Assembly: GCF_000423645.1 (NCBI RefSeq)
Contig: NZ_AUIJ01000001.1
Coordinates: 186,001 to 250,000 of the forward strand
Direction of reading: 5' to 3'
Origin: Sediminimonas qiaohouensis DSM 21189
GTDB lineage: Bacteria > Pseudomonadota > Alphaproteobacteria > Rhodobacterales > Rhodobacteraceae
Length of the DNA: 64,000 bases
This document shows, piece by piece, positions 20,269 to 29,213 of this stretch. Both the position numbers and the translations under genes were made by a program. The notes below the pieces were generated by a model. That model ran no database searches. It was given only the letters and a program-made list of their open reading frames with translations, and was not told the DNA's origin. Position 1 is the first letter of the stretch, and every line of letters starts with the position of its first letter.

Positions 20269-21462
20269 ATGACAGATTTCGCAGCCACCAAGGCACTGTT
20301 CCAGATGCCCGATGGGGTGATCTACCTGGACGGCAATTCGCTGGGCCCCCTGCCCAAGGCCGCCCCTGCACGCATGGACGCGGCGATGCGCGATGAATGG
20401 GGCGAATTGCTGATCACCGGCTGGAACAAGGCCGGATGGATGGCCCAACCCGCCAAGCTGGGCGATCGCATCGCGCGCCTCATCGGCGCAGAGGCCGGCC
20501 ATGTGGTGCTGGGCGACACCCTGTCGATCAAGGTCTACCAAGCGCTCGCTTCGGCGTTGGAAATGGTGCCGGATCGCCGGGTGATCCTGTCGGATTCGGG
20601 CAATTTTCCGTCCGATCTTTATATGGCCGAAGGGCTGATCAAAACGCTCGGCAAAGGGCATGAGCTACGCGTCGTCGCCCCCGAGGAGGTCGAGGCGAAC
20701 ATCACGGACGAAGTCGCCGTGTTGATGATCACCGAAGTGGATTACCGAACCGGGCGCCTGCACGACATGGCCCGCCTGACCCGCAAGGCGCAAGAGGCGG
20801 GCGCGATCACGGTCTGGGATCTGGCTCATACCGCCGGCGCAACGGCGGTGGACGTGTCGGGCGCGGGCGCGGATTTTGCCGTGGGGTGCACCTACAAGTA
20901 TCTCAATGGCGGCCCCGGCGCGCCCGCTTTCATCTACGTCGCCCCGCGCCACGCAGACGCCGCGCGCCCGGCCTTGTCCGGCTGGCTGGGTCACGAGGCG
21001 CCCTTCGCGTTCGAGACCAGCTACCGCGCCGGGCCGGGCATTGAGCGGATGCGCGTCGGCACGCCCCCGGTTCTGGCGATGGCGGCGCTGGAAACCGCGC
21101 TCGACATTTGGGACATGACGACGATGGACGCCGTGCGCGCCCGCTCGATCCAGCTGACCGAGCTGTTCATCGACCGGGTCGAGGCCGCCTGCCCCATGCT
21201 GGAGCTCGCCAGCCCCCGCGACCCGGCCATGCGCGGCAGCCAGGTCTCCTTCCGCTTTGCCGATGGATACGCCGCGATACAGGCCCTGATCGCCCGGGGC
21301 GTGATCGGCGATTTCCGCGCGCCTGATATCATGCGGTTCGGCTTCACGCCGCTCTACCTGGACCATGCCGATGTCGAAGCCGCCGCCGCCATCATCGCCG
21401 AGGTGATGCAAAAGCGGCTTTGGGACGCGCCCGAATACAAGACACGCGCGCGGGTCACCTGA
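20269..21462 (+). CDS. kynU: kynureninase
   Basis: PLP enzyme cleaving kynurenine to anthranilate and alanine in tryptophan breakdown. The 397-residue protein starts MTDFAATKALFQ at 20269 behind AGGGGGAAA. Family features: YLDGNSLGPLPKAAP (~17-31), WNKAGWM, the aspartate-histidine pair VWDLAHTAGA (~183-192), the PLP lysine in CTYKYLNGGPGAPAF (~207-221), and LSGWLGHEAPFAF. kynA follows 225 bp downstream in the same direction, giving a two-step kynurenine segment; a formamidase gene is not seen here. Confidence 0.96.
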   Translation: MTDFAATKALFQMPDGVIYLDGNSLGPLPKAAPARMDAAMRDEWGELLITGWNKAGWMAQPAKLGDRIARLIGAEAGHVVLGDTLSIKVYQALASALEMVPDRRVILSDSGNFPSDLYMAEGLIKTLGKGHELRVVAPEEVEANITDEVAVLMITEVDYRTGRLHDMARLTRKAQEAGAITVWDLAHTAGATAVDVSGAGADFAVGCTYKYLNGGPGAPAFIYVAPRHADAARPALSGWLGHEAPFAFETSYRAGPGIERMRVGTPPVLAMAALETALDIWDMTTMDAVRARSIQLTELFIDRVEAACPMLELASPRDPAMRGSQVSFRFADGYAAIQALIARGVIGDFRAPDIMRFGFTPLYLDHADVEAAAAIIAEVMQKRLWDAPEYKTRARVT

Positions 21463-21600
21463 TGGCAGACGCGCCCGCCTCCAGCCACACCCGCCACGTG
21501 CCGTTATGCCGGCCCGCGGGCTGGATCGCGCTGTGGCGGCGGCTTTTGTCCACGGCGCGCGTCGCGGGCTGATCCAAGCCCGCAATTCCGGACAGTCCGG

Positions 21601-21624
21601 CCTTCATCTTGCCGAAAATACTCA
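21601..21624 (-). repeat. GGAGTATTTT-type intergenic repeat, copy 1
   Basis: Read on the minus strand, this is GAGTATTTTCGGCAAGATGA followed by AGG. It shares its core with copies at 33903 and 53571, always outside genes and beside GC-rich palindromes. Here a GCCGGGC-actac-GCCCGGC hairpin lies at 21641-21659, just before the kynA ribosome site. The rest of the 225-bp kynU-kynA gap holds nothing I recognise. Confidence 0.65.
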
Positions 21625-21687
21625 TCTTCCCCGGGGTCCGGCCGGGCACTACGCCCGGCTCCTGGCCCCCGATCATCGGAGCCACCA

Positions 21688-22527
21688 ATGACAGATCATC
21701 CCCCCTATGACCCCGCCCAGGACGGCGCGCAGATGTCGTTTGACGGGCGCATGTCCTATACCGACTACCTAGGCCTCGATGCGATCCTGACCGCGCAGCA
21801 CCCGCGCTCGGACGCGCATGACGAAATGCTGTTCATCGTCCAGCACCAGACATCCGAATTGTGGATGCGTCTGGCGATCCACGAAATCGACGCCGCCCGC
21901 GCCGCGATGGAGGCGGGCGAGCTGCGCAAGGCGTTCAAGATGCTGGCGCGGGTGGCGCGGATATTCGAGCAACTCAACAGCGCCTGGGACGTGCTGCGCA
22001 CCATGACGCCAAGCGACTACACCCGGTTTCGCCCCGCCCTGGGGCAGTCGTCGGGGTTTCAGTCGTGGCAGTACCGGCTGATCGAGTTCATGCTGGGCAA
22101 TCGCAATACCGCCATGATGCGCCCCCATGCGCATCGCGAGGATCTAACCGCGCGCCTCGGGGCCGAGTTGACGCGCCCCTCGCTCTATGACGTGGCGCTG
22201 CGGCGGTTGCACGGGTCGATGCCGCTTCCCGATGCGGTGCTGTCGCGCGATGTCGCCGCGACGCATTCCCCCTCGCCCGAGGTTCGCGCGGCATGGAGCG
22301 CGGTCTACCGCGACCCCGAGGCGCATTGGGAGCTGTACGAACTGGCCGAGAAACTCGTCGATCTCGAGGACTACTTCCGCCGCTGGCGCTTCAACCACGT
22401 CACCACGGTCGAGCGGGTCATCGGGTTCAAGCGCGGCACCGGCGGCACCGGCGGCGTCAGCTACCTGCGCCGCATGCTTGAGGTTGAGCTGTTCCCCGAG
22501 TTGTGGCACCTGCGCACGAACCTGTGA
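21688..22527 (+). CDS. kynA: tryptophan 2,3-dioxygenase
   Basis: Heme dioxygenase opening the indole ring of tryptophan to N-formylkynurenine. The 279-residue product has the family signatures [16 protein letters not shown] (~22-37), [19 protein letters not shown] (~45-63, containing the substrate-side histidine), [17 protein letters not shown], and the C-terminal [20 protein letters not shown] (~231-250), whose histidine is the heme ligand. The start at 21688 follows GGAGCCACCA. It is paired with kynU upstream. A rho-independent terminator follows at 22540. Confidence 0.97.
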   Translation: MTDHPPYDPAQDGAQMSFDGRMSYTDYLGLDAILTAQHPRSDAHDEMLFIVQHQTSELWMRLAIHEIDAARAAMEAGELRKAFKMLARVARIFEQLNSAWDVLRTMTPSDYTRFRPALGQSSGFQSWQYRLIEFMLGNRNTAMMRPHAHREDLTARLGAELTRPSLYDVALRRLHGSMPLPDAVLSRDVAATHSPSPEVRAAWSAVYRDPEAHWELYELAEKLVDLEDYFRRWRFNHVTTVERVIGFKRGTGGTGGVSYLRRMLEVELFPELWHLRTNL

Positions 22528-22539
22528 CAGGCGCCCTTC

Positions 22540-22571
22540 GGCCTGCCGCGCAGCGTCGTGGCAGGCCTTTG
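22540..22571 (+). terminator. rho-independent terminator after kynA
   Basis: GGCCTGCC / GGCAGGCC stem with a 12-base loop, followed by TTTGATTTAAATTT. It lies 12 bp after the kynA stop and would end the kynU-kynA transcript. The remaining ~140 bp before the RTX/Hint gene is AT-richer than its surroundings and probably contains that gene's promoter. Confidence 0.75.
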
Positions 22572-22713
22572 ATTTAAATTTGCCTTGAAATCAACACACT
22601 TTGCGACCACTCTGACCGCAATGACAGCGCAAGAAGGACCGCTCAGATGTCCCGCGCTGCACGAGCAGTAATAATTTTGCCCCCAGGGGCGTGAAAATAC
22701 AGGCCTTTTAGAC

Positions 22714-25437
22714 ATGCCCACGTTCAGCGGCTTGCAGTTCTATGATATTGACCCACGGGGGATGTTCAGCACCTCCACCGGCGGCACCGCCACCTATACC
22801 GGCCCGGCCGACGCGGAAGGCACGCTGACCATCTACGACGGCGGTTCTGGCGCCGATGGCCAGATCCTGACCGACGACAACCGCGGCGAGTGGAACACCA
22901 CCGCCGATGTCAGCGTCAATGGCAACACCTCGATCGGGTCGGACGCGGATGCCGAGCTTGGCTGGACCCTACGCGACACCGTCACCGGCGAAACCTTCAA
23001 CGTCGTGCAGCTGGATATCGAGGACGGCGACGCACGCGGCAACTACCTGCTGTCGGAACAGCCCCTCGTCGTGGGCCGGACCTATGAAACGCTGAACTAC
23101 GACACCCTGCCCGAACTGGGTGATGGAACGGCGTTCAGCTACGACAATTTCGTCTCGGCCGATGATATGTCCGATGGCGTTGTCGAGGGCACCGCCGGCG
23201 ACGACCTTATTGACACCAACTATACCGGCGACCCGGATGGCGACGTTGTCGATGGCGGCGATGCACCAGGGTCCGGACCGAGTGCCCAAAGCCTGAACTG
23301 GTCGGCGGCGGGTAGCGACGGCACCGACGTATCCGGCGGGTTCACGCAAGATACCGGCGGCATCGACGTGACCGTGTCCTTCGACGGCAGCCCCACCACC
23401 GACCGGATCGAGCTTGATACCAACCAGACCCAATATACCGGCAGCGGCGAGCCGTTCGACACCTCTTCGTCGCTCTACCTGTATGGCACCCACGCAGGCG
23501 CCGACAGTGCCACCACGACCCTGGATTTTTCTGCCTCGGCCGGGTCCAGCTATGACGACCAGGTCGAGAACGTGCAATTCCGCGTCAACGACATCGATCA
23601 GGGCGGATGGCAGGATATCGTCACCGTGCGTGCCTATGACGCCGATGGCAATTCGGTGCCGGTCGATGTCGATCTGACAGGCAATTCCACCGACAGCGTC
23701 AGTGGCGACACCGTGACCGCCGGCGGCGGCGGCGATTCCGCCAGCGACGCGGACGGCTCGGCCCTGTTCACCATCGCCGGCCCCGTCTCCCGCGTCGAGA
23801 TCGAGTACGACAACGGCGACACCTCGGGCCAGGGCCTCAACATCACCGACGTGCATTTCGACGCCATCGCCCCCGGTGCCGATGACGACCAAATCGAGGC
23901 GGGCGAAGGCAACGACACCGTTCTTGCCGGGCTTGGCGACGACACCGTTCTTGGCCAAGGAGGCAGCGACAGCATCCTGGGCGGCGAAGGCAACGACACG
24001 CTCTATGGCGACGAGGCCGCGCCGACCGGCAATTGGGAATACAGCTTCTACGAGCACGATTTCTCAAGCGCGGACGGACAGGCCTTCGATATCGAAAACG
24101 GCACCCTCGCCGATCAGGGCTATACCGACGATTTCCATGTCGAGGCCCTTGCGCAATCCGTGCGCGACAGCGGCGCCAACCCCGAAGATTTCGGCGTCAT
24201 CTACAGCTCGACCCTGACCACCGTCGATGGCGGCACCTACCGGTTCGACACCACATCGGATGACGGCTCGACGCTCCAAATCTTCGACTCCGGCGGCAAC
24301 CCGGTCACCTTCACAAACCAGGATGGCTCGACCGGGTCGTTCATGGACAATGACCAACACCAGGCGCCAACGACCCGCTGGGGCGAGGTCGATCTCGACC
24401 CGAACGAGACCTACACGATCGAAATCCGCTACTGGGAGAACGGTGGCGGGCAGGTTCTGTCGTCGAACATCAGCACCCCCGACGGCACCACCACCGATCT
24501 GCTCAACAGCCCGCTGATCAGCGGCCCCGCCGAGGGCCCGGGCGGCGACGACACGCTGATCGGCGGCGCGGGCGATGACGTGCTGTATGGCGGCGGCGGC
24601 GACGATCTGCTTTCGGTCGGTAGCGGCGACACCGCCGATGGCGGCGGCGGCGATGACACCTTCACCATCGATGGCGGCGCACTGACAGGCGGCGGCACAA
24701 TCACCATCGACGGCGGCGAAGAGGACGAAACCCTCGGCGATACGCTGGATTTCGGCGGGTATGCCGGGTTCGGCAGCGTCAACTACACCAACACCGACCC
24801 CGGACAGGGCGGGATGACCGGCAGCACCACGCTGAACGATGGCACTGTCGTCAACTTCACCAATATCGAAAACGTCATCATCTGCTTTACCTCGGGCACC
24901 CGCATCCTGACCCCGCAAGGGCAGCGCCGGGTCGAGGACCTGCGCCCCGGCGATGCGGTGGTGACCCGCGACAGCGGCGTTCAGACCCTTCGCTGGAGCG
25001 GGTGCAGTCGCGTTGCCGGGCGTGGCGCGTTCGCGCCCATCCGCATTGGCGCCGGCGCATTGGACAACAGCCGCGAATTGCTGGTGTCGCCGCAGCACCG
25101 GATGCTGCACCGCTCGGCCTCGGCCAACCTCTATTTCAACAGCCCCGAGGTTCTTATCCCGGCCAAACACCTGATCAACGGAACAACCATCGTTCAACAG
25201 GAACAGAACGAGGTGGACTATATCCACCTGCTGTTTGATCGCCACGAGATCATCCTGGCCGAGGATTGCCCATCAGAAAGCTTTCACCCCGGCCATGTCG
25301 GCCTTGGTGCGGTCACGGATGCCGCGCGCGAAGAGCTGTTCGCGCTATTTCCCGACCTGCGCAGCAGCCCCGATTGCTACGGCGATACCGCACGGATGTG
25401 CCTGCGTGCCTATGAAAGCCGCCTTCTGGCCGCGTGA
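22714..25437 (+). CDS. RTX / PA14-like / Hint-domain protein, probably secreted
   Basis: A 907-residue acidic protein with no N-terminal signal peptide. Order of parts: unique beta-rich N-terminus (~1-150); first calcium-binding glycine/aspartate segment VVEGTAGDDLID (~155); a beta-sandwich-like region (~190-385); RTX nonapeptides EAGEGNDTVLAGLGDD and GGEGNDTLYGD (~390-435); a PA14/GLEYA-like domain (~440-600, NWEYSFYEHDFSS to YTIEIRYWENGGG); a second RTX run GGDDTLIGGAGDDVLYGGGG (~608-630); and a C-terminal Hint domain starting at Cys724 (CFTSGTRILTPQG) through LVSPQHRML and DCPSESFHPG. The Hint part belongs to the bacterial Hint_2 group common in alphaproteobacterial RTX proteins. Export by a type I system is likely, but no transporter genes are nearby. 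Ligand and role are unknown. Confidence 0.88.
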   Translation: MPTFSGLQFYDIDPRGMFSTSTGGTATYTGPADAEGTLTIYDGGSGADGQILTDDNRGEWNTTADVSVNGNTSIGSDADAELGWTLRDTVTGETFNVVQLDIEDGDARGNYLLSEQPLVVGRTYETLNYDTLPELGDGTAFSYDNFVSADDMSDGVVEGTAGDDLIDTNYTGDPDGDVVDGGDAPGSGPSAQSLNWSAAGSDGTDVSGGFTQDTGGIDVTVSFDGSPTTDRIELDTNQTQYTGSGEPFDTSSSLYLYGTHAGADSATTTLDFSASAGSSYDDQVENVQFRVNDIDQGGWQDIVTVRAYDADGNSVPVDVDLTGNSTDSVSGDTVTAGGGGDSASDADGSALFTIAGPVSRVEIEYDNGDTSGQGLNITDVHFDAIAPGADDDQIEAGEGNDTVLAGLGDDTVLGQGGSDSILGGEGNDTLYGDEAAPTGNWEYSFYEHDFSSADGQAFDIENGTLADQGYTDDFHVEALAQSVRDSGANPEDFGVIYSSTLTTVDGGTYRFDTTSDDGSTLQIFDSGGNPVTFTNQDGSTGSFMDNDQHQAPTTRWGEVDLDPNETYTIEIRYWENGGGQVLSSNISTPDGTTTDLLNSPLISGPAEGPGGDDTLIGGAGDDVLYGGGGDDLLSVGSGDTADGGGGDDTFTIDGGALTGGGTITIDGGEEDETLGDTLDFGGYAGFGSVNYTNTDPGQGGMTGSTTLNDGTVVNFTNIENVIICFTSGTRILTPQGQRRVEDLRPGDAVVTRDSGVQTLRWSGCSRVAGRGAFAPIRIGAGALDNSRELLVSPQHRMLHRSASANLYFNSPEVLIPAKHLINGTTIVQQEQNEVDYIHLLFDRHEIILAEDCPSESFHPGHVGLGAVTDAAREELFALFPDLRSSPDCYGDTARMCLRAYESRLLAA

Positions 25438-25479
25438 ACGGTCCGCTCTCAAGTCGAGCATGTGACCCAAAGGCCCCCG

Positions 25480-26259
25480 TCAGGCGATCTCGCGCAGGCC
25501 GGTAGAGCGGCGATCCTGCGCCCAGTTGCGCACCGCCTCCCCGAACGCGGTGAAAAGCGGGCGCGAGACCGGATCATTGGCCGCGTCCCATTCCGGGTGC
25601 CACTGCACCGATAGGGTGAACCCCTTGGCGTCCTTCACATAGATCGCCTCGGGCGTGCCGTCGGGGGCATACCCTTCGACCACGATGCGCGCACCGGGGC
25701 GGCAGATGCCCTGCCCGTGCAGCGTATTGGTCATTACCTCGGGCGCGCCCATTAGCCGGTGAAACACCCCGCCCTCGGCAAAGCGCACGCAATGGCGCAG
25801 GGCGAACTTTTCCTCCAGCGAGCCCTCGGGCGGCATGCGGTGGTTCATCCGCCCCGGCAAATCGCGGATCTCGGGGTGCAGCGTGCCGCCCATGGCGACG
25901 TTGACCTCCTGAAAGCCGCGGCAAATGCCCAGGAACGGCTGCCCCCGCTCCACGCAGGCTCGCACCAGCGGCAGCGTGATCGCATCGCGCGCGCGGTCGA
26001 ACGCGCCATGCGCCTCGGTCGGGGCCTCGCCGTATTCCTCGGGGTGCACGTTGGGACGCCCGCCGGTCAGGACAAAACCGTCGCACACCTCCATCAATTC
26101 CTCGACCGACACGAACCGCGGATCGGCCGGGATCACCAGCGGCACGCATTTCGCCACGCAGGCCACCGCCTCCGAGTTCATGGTGCCGCCTCCGTGGGCG
26201 GGATAGCTGTCATTGATCAGGAAGTGATTCCCGATGATACCAACGATGGGCCGAGCCAT
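25480..26259 (-). CDS. gamma-glutamyl-gamma-aminobutyrate hydrolase family protein (class I GATase-like)
   Basis: PuuD-like cytoplasmic hydrolase of 259 residues. The nucleophile elbow reads FLGICRGFQEVNVAMGG (~105-121) and the histidine-glutamate pair is in VQWHPEWD (~225), giving a Cys-His-Glu triad. DGFVLTGGRPNVHP near residue 62 is also family-typical. Relatives cleave gamma-glutamyl amides in polyamine or amine breakdown; no puu genes are nearby, so the substrate is open. The start at 26259 (MARPIVGIIGNH) is supported by AAGGGGATGAC; the longer frame to 26325 is not. It converges on the RTX/Hint gene with 42 bp between, with no obvious terminator. Confidence 0.9.
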   Translation of the reverse strand: MARPIVGIIGNHFLINDSYPAHGGGTMNSEAVACVAKCVPLVIPADPRFVSVEELMEVCDGFVLTGGRPNVHPEEYGEAPTEAHGAFDRARDAITLPLVRACVERGQPFLGICRGFQEVNVAMGGTLHPEIRDLPGRMNHRMPPEGSLEEKFALRHCVRFAEGGVFHRLMGAPEVMTNTLHGQGICRPGARIVVEGYAPDGTPEAIYVKDAKGFTLSVQWHPEWDAANDPVSRPLFTAFGEAVRNWAQDRRSTGLREIA

Positions 26260-26342
26260 GTCATCCCCTTGCTGTTGCGCGCGCCCTATAGGTAATACGC
26301 AAGCGCGCCCAAGAAAAGACCGCATGACAAAGGCCGCCCCGA

Positions 26343-26771
26343 TCAGGGCTCGCCGGTCAGGCCCGCAGCATTGATGCCGGTCATAGCGGCAACTTCGTCA
26401 TTGTCGGATGAATCGCCCGTGACGCCAACCGCCCCCACGACCGCACCGCGCCGGTCGCGCAACAACACGCCGCCCGGCACCGGCACCACCTGCCCGCCAA
26501 ATGCGCCGTTTACGGCGTTCATGAAATAGGCCTGCGCCTCGGCCCGTGCCATCTGCGCGCGCCCGCCCATGCCCAGCATCACCGCGCCATAGGCCTTGCC
26601 CTGCGCGATCGCGAACCGCCCCGGCGAGGCGCCGTCGGAGCGCTCGAAAGCGACAACATGGCCTCCCGCGTCCAGCACCACCACGCTCAGCGGCTTCATC
26701 CCGGCCTCGCGGCCCGCCTCCATCGTCTTGCGAATGATCGTGCGCGCGCGCCTCAGTGAAATTCCAGCCAT
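26343..26771 (-). CDS. GlcG/HbpS-family heme-binding-like protein (DUF336)
   Basis: A 142-residue protein with the GlcG fold: ISLRRARTIIRKTMEAGRE (~4-22), LSVVVLDAGGHVVAFERSDGASPG (~28-51), a central AIAQGKAYGAVMLGMGG and the C-terminal glycine-rich GGVLLRDRRGAVVGAVGVTG, ending in SSDNDEVAA. Members occur with glycolate utilisation genes (glcG) or bind heme. Here it is directly downstream of malate synthase G with 60 bp between, matching the glcG-glcB neighbourhood, though the glycolate oxidase genes glcDEF are not in this window. The start is supported by GGAGGACAAGAC. Biochemical role not established. Confidence 0.88.
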   Translation of the reverse strand: MAGISLRRARTIIRKTMEAGREAGMKPLSVVVLDAGGHVVAFERSDGASPGRFAIAQGKAYGAVMLGMGGRAQMARAEAQAYFMNAVNGAFGGQVVPVPGGVLLRDRRGAVVGAVGVTGDSSDNDEVAAMTGINAAGLTGEP

Positions 26772-26831
26772 GTCTTGTCCTCCGCCATGTCCTTGTTGTG
26801 AGGGTGAGATGGGGGCAATGCCCCCACCCCG

Positions 26832-28964
26832 TCAGCCCTGCGCCTTCAGCTCCAGCCGCCGGGCATGCAGCACCGGCTCGGTATAGCCCGAGGGCTGCAC
26901 CCGGCCTTTGAACACCAGATCGCAAGCCGCCTGGAACGCGACGCCATCAAATTCGGGCGCCATCGGCCTGTAGGCCGGATCGCCCGCGTTCTGGCGGTCC
27001 ACAACCTCGGCCATCTTCTTCATCGCCGCCATCACCTGTGCCTTGCTGACCACCCCGTGATGCAGCCAATTGGCCAGCGCCTGACTGCTGATCCGGCAGG
27101 TGGCGCGGTCCTCCATCAGGGCCACGTCGTTGATGTCCGGCACCTTCGAGCAGCCAACCCCCTGATCGACCCAACGCACCACGTAGCCAAGGATGCCTTG
27201 CGCGTTGTTCTCGATCTCGCGCGTCACCTCGTCGGCAGGCAGGTTGCGCCCGCTCATCAGCGGAATGGTCAGAAGATCATCCAGCGTGCCGCGCGGGCCG
27301 CCCTTGGCGATTTCCTCTTGCCGCGCGGCCACGTCCACCTTGTGGTAATGCGTCGCATGTAGCACCGCCGCCGTCGGGCTGGGCACCCAGGCACAGTTCG
27401 CGCCGGCCTCCGGATGGCCAATCTTGGCCTCCAGCATGTCGGCCATGCGATCGGGCATCGCCCACATCCCTTTGCCGATCTGCGCCCGCCCGCGGAACCC
27501 GCAAGCCAGCCCGATATCGACGTTGCGATCCTCGTAGGACGCGATCCAGGGGGTCGATTTCATCTCGCCCTTGGGCAGCATCGGCCCCGCCTCCATGCTG
27601 GTGTGGATCTCGTCTCCGGTGCGGTCCAGGAAGCCGGTGTTGATGAACGCCACCCGCGACTTGGCCGCGCGGATGCATTCGCGCAGGTTGACGCTGGTGC
27701 GGCGTTCCTCGTCCATGATGCCGATCTTGACGGTGTTTTGCGGCAGGCCAAGGATTTGCTCCACGCGGGCAAATATCTCGTCGGCGAATGCCACCTCGGC
27801 CGATCCGTGCATCTTGGGCTTGACCACGTAGACACTACCGCAATCACTGTTGCCACCCTCGCGGCGCAGATCGTGCATGGCAATGGCCACCGTCACCAGC
27901 GCATCCATCAGCCCCTCGCCGATCTCGTTCCCGTCGCGATCCAGGATCGCCGGGTTCGTCATCAGGTGCCCGACATTGCGCACCAACATCAGCGAGCGAC
28001 CCTTCAGCCGCCCCGTGCCGCCATCGGGCGCCGTATAGGCGATGTCATCGGCCAGGCGCCGGGTGAACCGCGTGCCGCCCTTGTCCACCTCCTCGGCCAG
28101 GTCTCCTTTCATCAGGCCCAGCCAGTTTTCATAGGCCGCGACCTTGTCCTCGGCATCGACGCAGGCCACCGAATCCTCGCAATCCATGATCGTGGACAGG
28201 GCGGATTCCAGGCGGATATCGGAAATGCCGGCCGCATCGGACGCGCCGATCTGGCTGCCTGGGTCAATATCCACGATGATATGCAGCCCATGACGGCGCA
28301 AAACCACGCCCTGCGGGGCGTCGGCCGCGCCGATATACCCGGCGAAACACCCCGGATCGGCCAGCGCGGGCGAAAGCGCCCCGCTCTCGATCGAAAGCGC
28401 GCTCACATCGGCCCAGCTTCCTTGCGCCAATGGCACGGCATCGTCCAAAAACGCGCGGCCCCACGCGATCACCCGATCACCGCGCGCCGCGTCATAGCCC
28501 CCCTTGGGCGGCAAATCGCCCAGCGCATCGGTGCCATACAGCGCATCATAGAGCGAGCCCCACCGCGCATTCGCCGCGTTCAGGGCAAAGCGCGCGTTGG
28601 TGATCGGCACCACCAGTTGCGGCCCCGCCACCGTTGCAATCTCAGGGTCGACGCCCGTTGTATCGATCTCGAAATCGCCGCCGTCAGGCTCGATATACCC
28701 TATTTCCTTGAGGAAGGCGTGATACTCCGCCGCATCATGCGCCTGCCCGGCGCGCGCGGTGTGCCACTCGTCGATCTGCCGCTGCACCTTTTCGCGCCGC
28801 TCCAGTAGCGCGCGGTTCTGCGGCCCCATGTCATGCACCAGCCCGGAAAAGCCCTTCCAGAAGGTGCCCGCCTCCACGCCGGTGCCCGGCAGGGCGTGCT
28901 CTTCTATGAAGGCGACCAGTTCCGCCGCCACTTGTAGGCCGTTCTTGTCGATCCGCTGAGTCAT
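26832..28964 (-). CDS. glcB: malate synthase G
   Basis: Condenses glyoxylate with acetyl-CoA to malate (glyoxylate shunt / glycolate use). The 710-residue monomeric G form is shown by length and motifs: [17 protein letters not shown] at the N-terminus, [27 protein letters not shown] (~260-285), VKPKMHG (~385), [17 protein letters not shown] (~428), [15 protein letters not shown] and the late catalytic aspartate region (~625-650). The start at 28964 follows GAGGAGGGAAGC. It is divergent from pepN across ~250 bp. Its downstream partner is the glcG-like gene. Confidence 0.96.
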   Translation of the reverse strand: MTQRIDKNGLQVAAELVAFIEEHALPGTGVEAGTFWKGFSGLVHDMGPQNRALLERREKVQRQIDEWHTARAGQAHDAAEYHAFLKEIGYIEPDGGDFEIDTTGVDPEIATVAGPQLVVPITNARFALNAANARWGSLYDALYGTDALGDLPPKGGYDAARGDRVIAWGRAFLDDAVPLAQGSWADVSALSIESGALSPALADPGCFAGYIGAADAPQGVVLRRHGLHIIVDIDPGSQIGASDAAGISDIRLESALSTIMDCEDSVACVDAEDKVAAYENWLGLMKGDLAEEVDKGGTRFTRRLADDIAYTAPDGGTGRLKGRSLMLVRNVGHLMTNPAILDRDGNEIGEGLMDALVTVAIAMHDLRREGGNSDCGSVYVVKPKMHGSAEVAFADEIFARVEQILGLPQNTVKIGIMDEERRTSVNLRECIRAAKSRVAFINTGFLDRTGDEIHTSMEAGPMLPKGEMKSTPWIASYEDRNVDIGLACGFRGRAQIGKGMWAMPDRMADMLEAKIGHPEAGANCAWVPSPTAAVLHATHYHKVDVAARQEEIAKGGPRGTLDDLLTIPLMSGRNLPADEVTREIENNAQGILGYVVRWVDQGVGCSKVPDINDVALMEDRATCRISSQALANWLHHGVVSKAQVMAAMKKMAEVVDRQNAGDPAYRPMAPEFDGVAFQAACDLVFKGRVQPSGYTEPVLHARRLELKAQG

Positions 28965-29153
28965 GCTTCCCTCCTCGCACTGGTTGCACCATAACGCTTA
29001 GTCGGGAAGTTTCCGATAGGCAACAGGACTGGTCAAAAAAGCTTACCAATAATCAAAGGCGGGCGCCCCTCCGACGATGTCCGCCCAAACAGTCGCGCCG
29101 GATGCGACCATGAAAAACCTCTGCCCCGGATGCTCTTTTGGCGGCGCGCGACA

Positions 29154-29182
29154 TTGCAGCTCCGCCCGCGCCGCCCTACCCT
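29154..29182 (+). promoter_or_regulatory. likely sigma70-type promoter for pepN
   Basis: TTGCAG, 17-bp spacer, TACCCT, ending 31 bp before the pepN ATG. A 17-base word around the -10 (CGCCCTACCCTCGCGCC) is repeated at the promoter in front of the thioesterase gene at 33937, supporting it as a real promoter element. The upstream part of the glcB-pepN gap shows nothing else I can name. Confidence 0.55.
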
Positions 29183-29213
29183 CGCGCCCGCAATCCAACG
29201 GGAGTCGCCCACG

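Noticed and set aside
24883-25437. Hint domain as an intein
   Set aside because: It is at the protein's C-terminus with no following extein, and has the bacterial Hint_2 layout rather than an intein interrupting a conserved enzyme.
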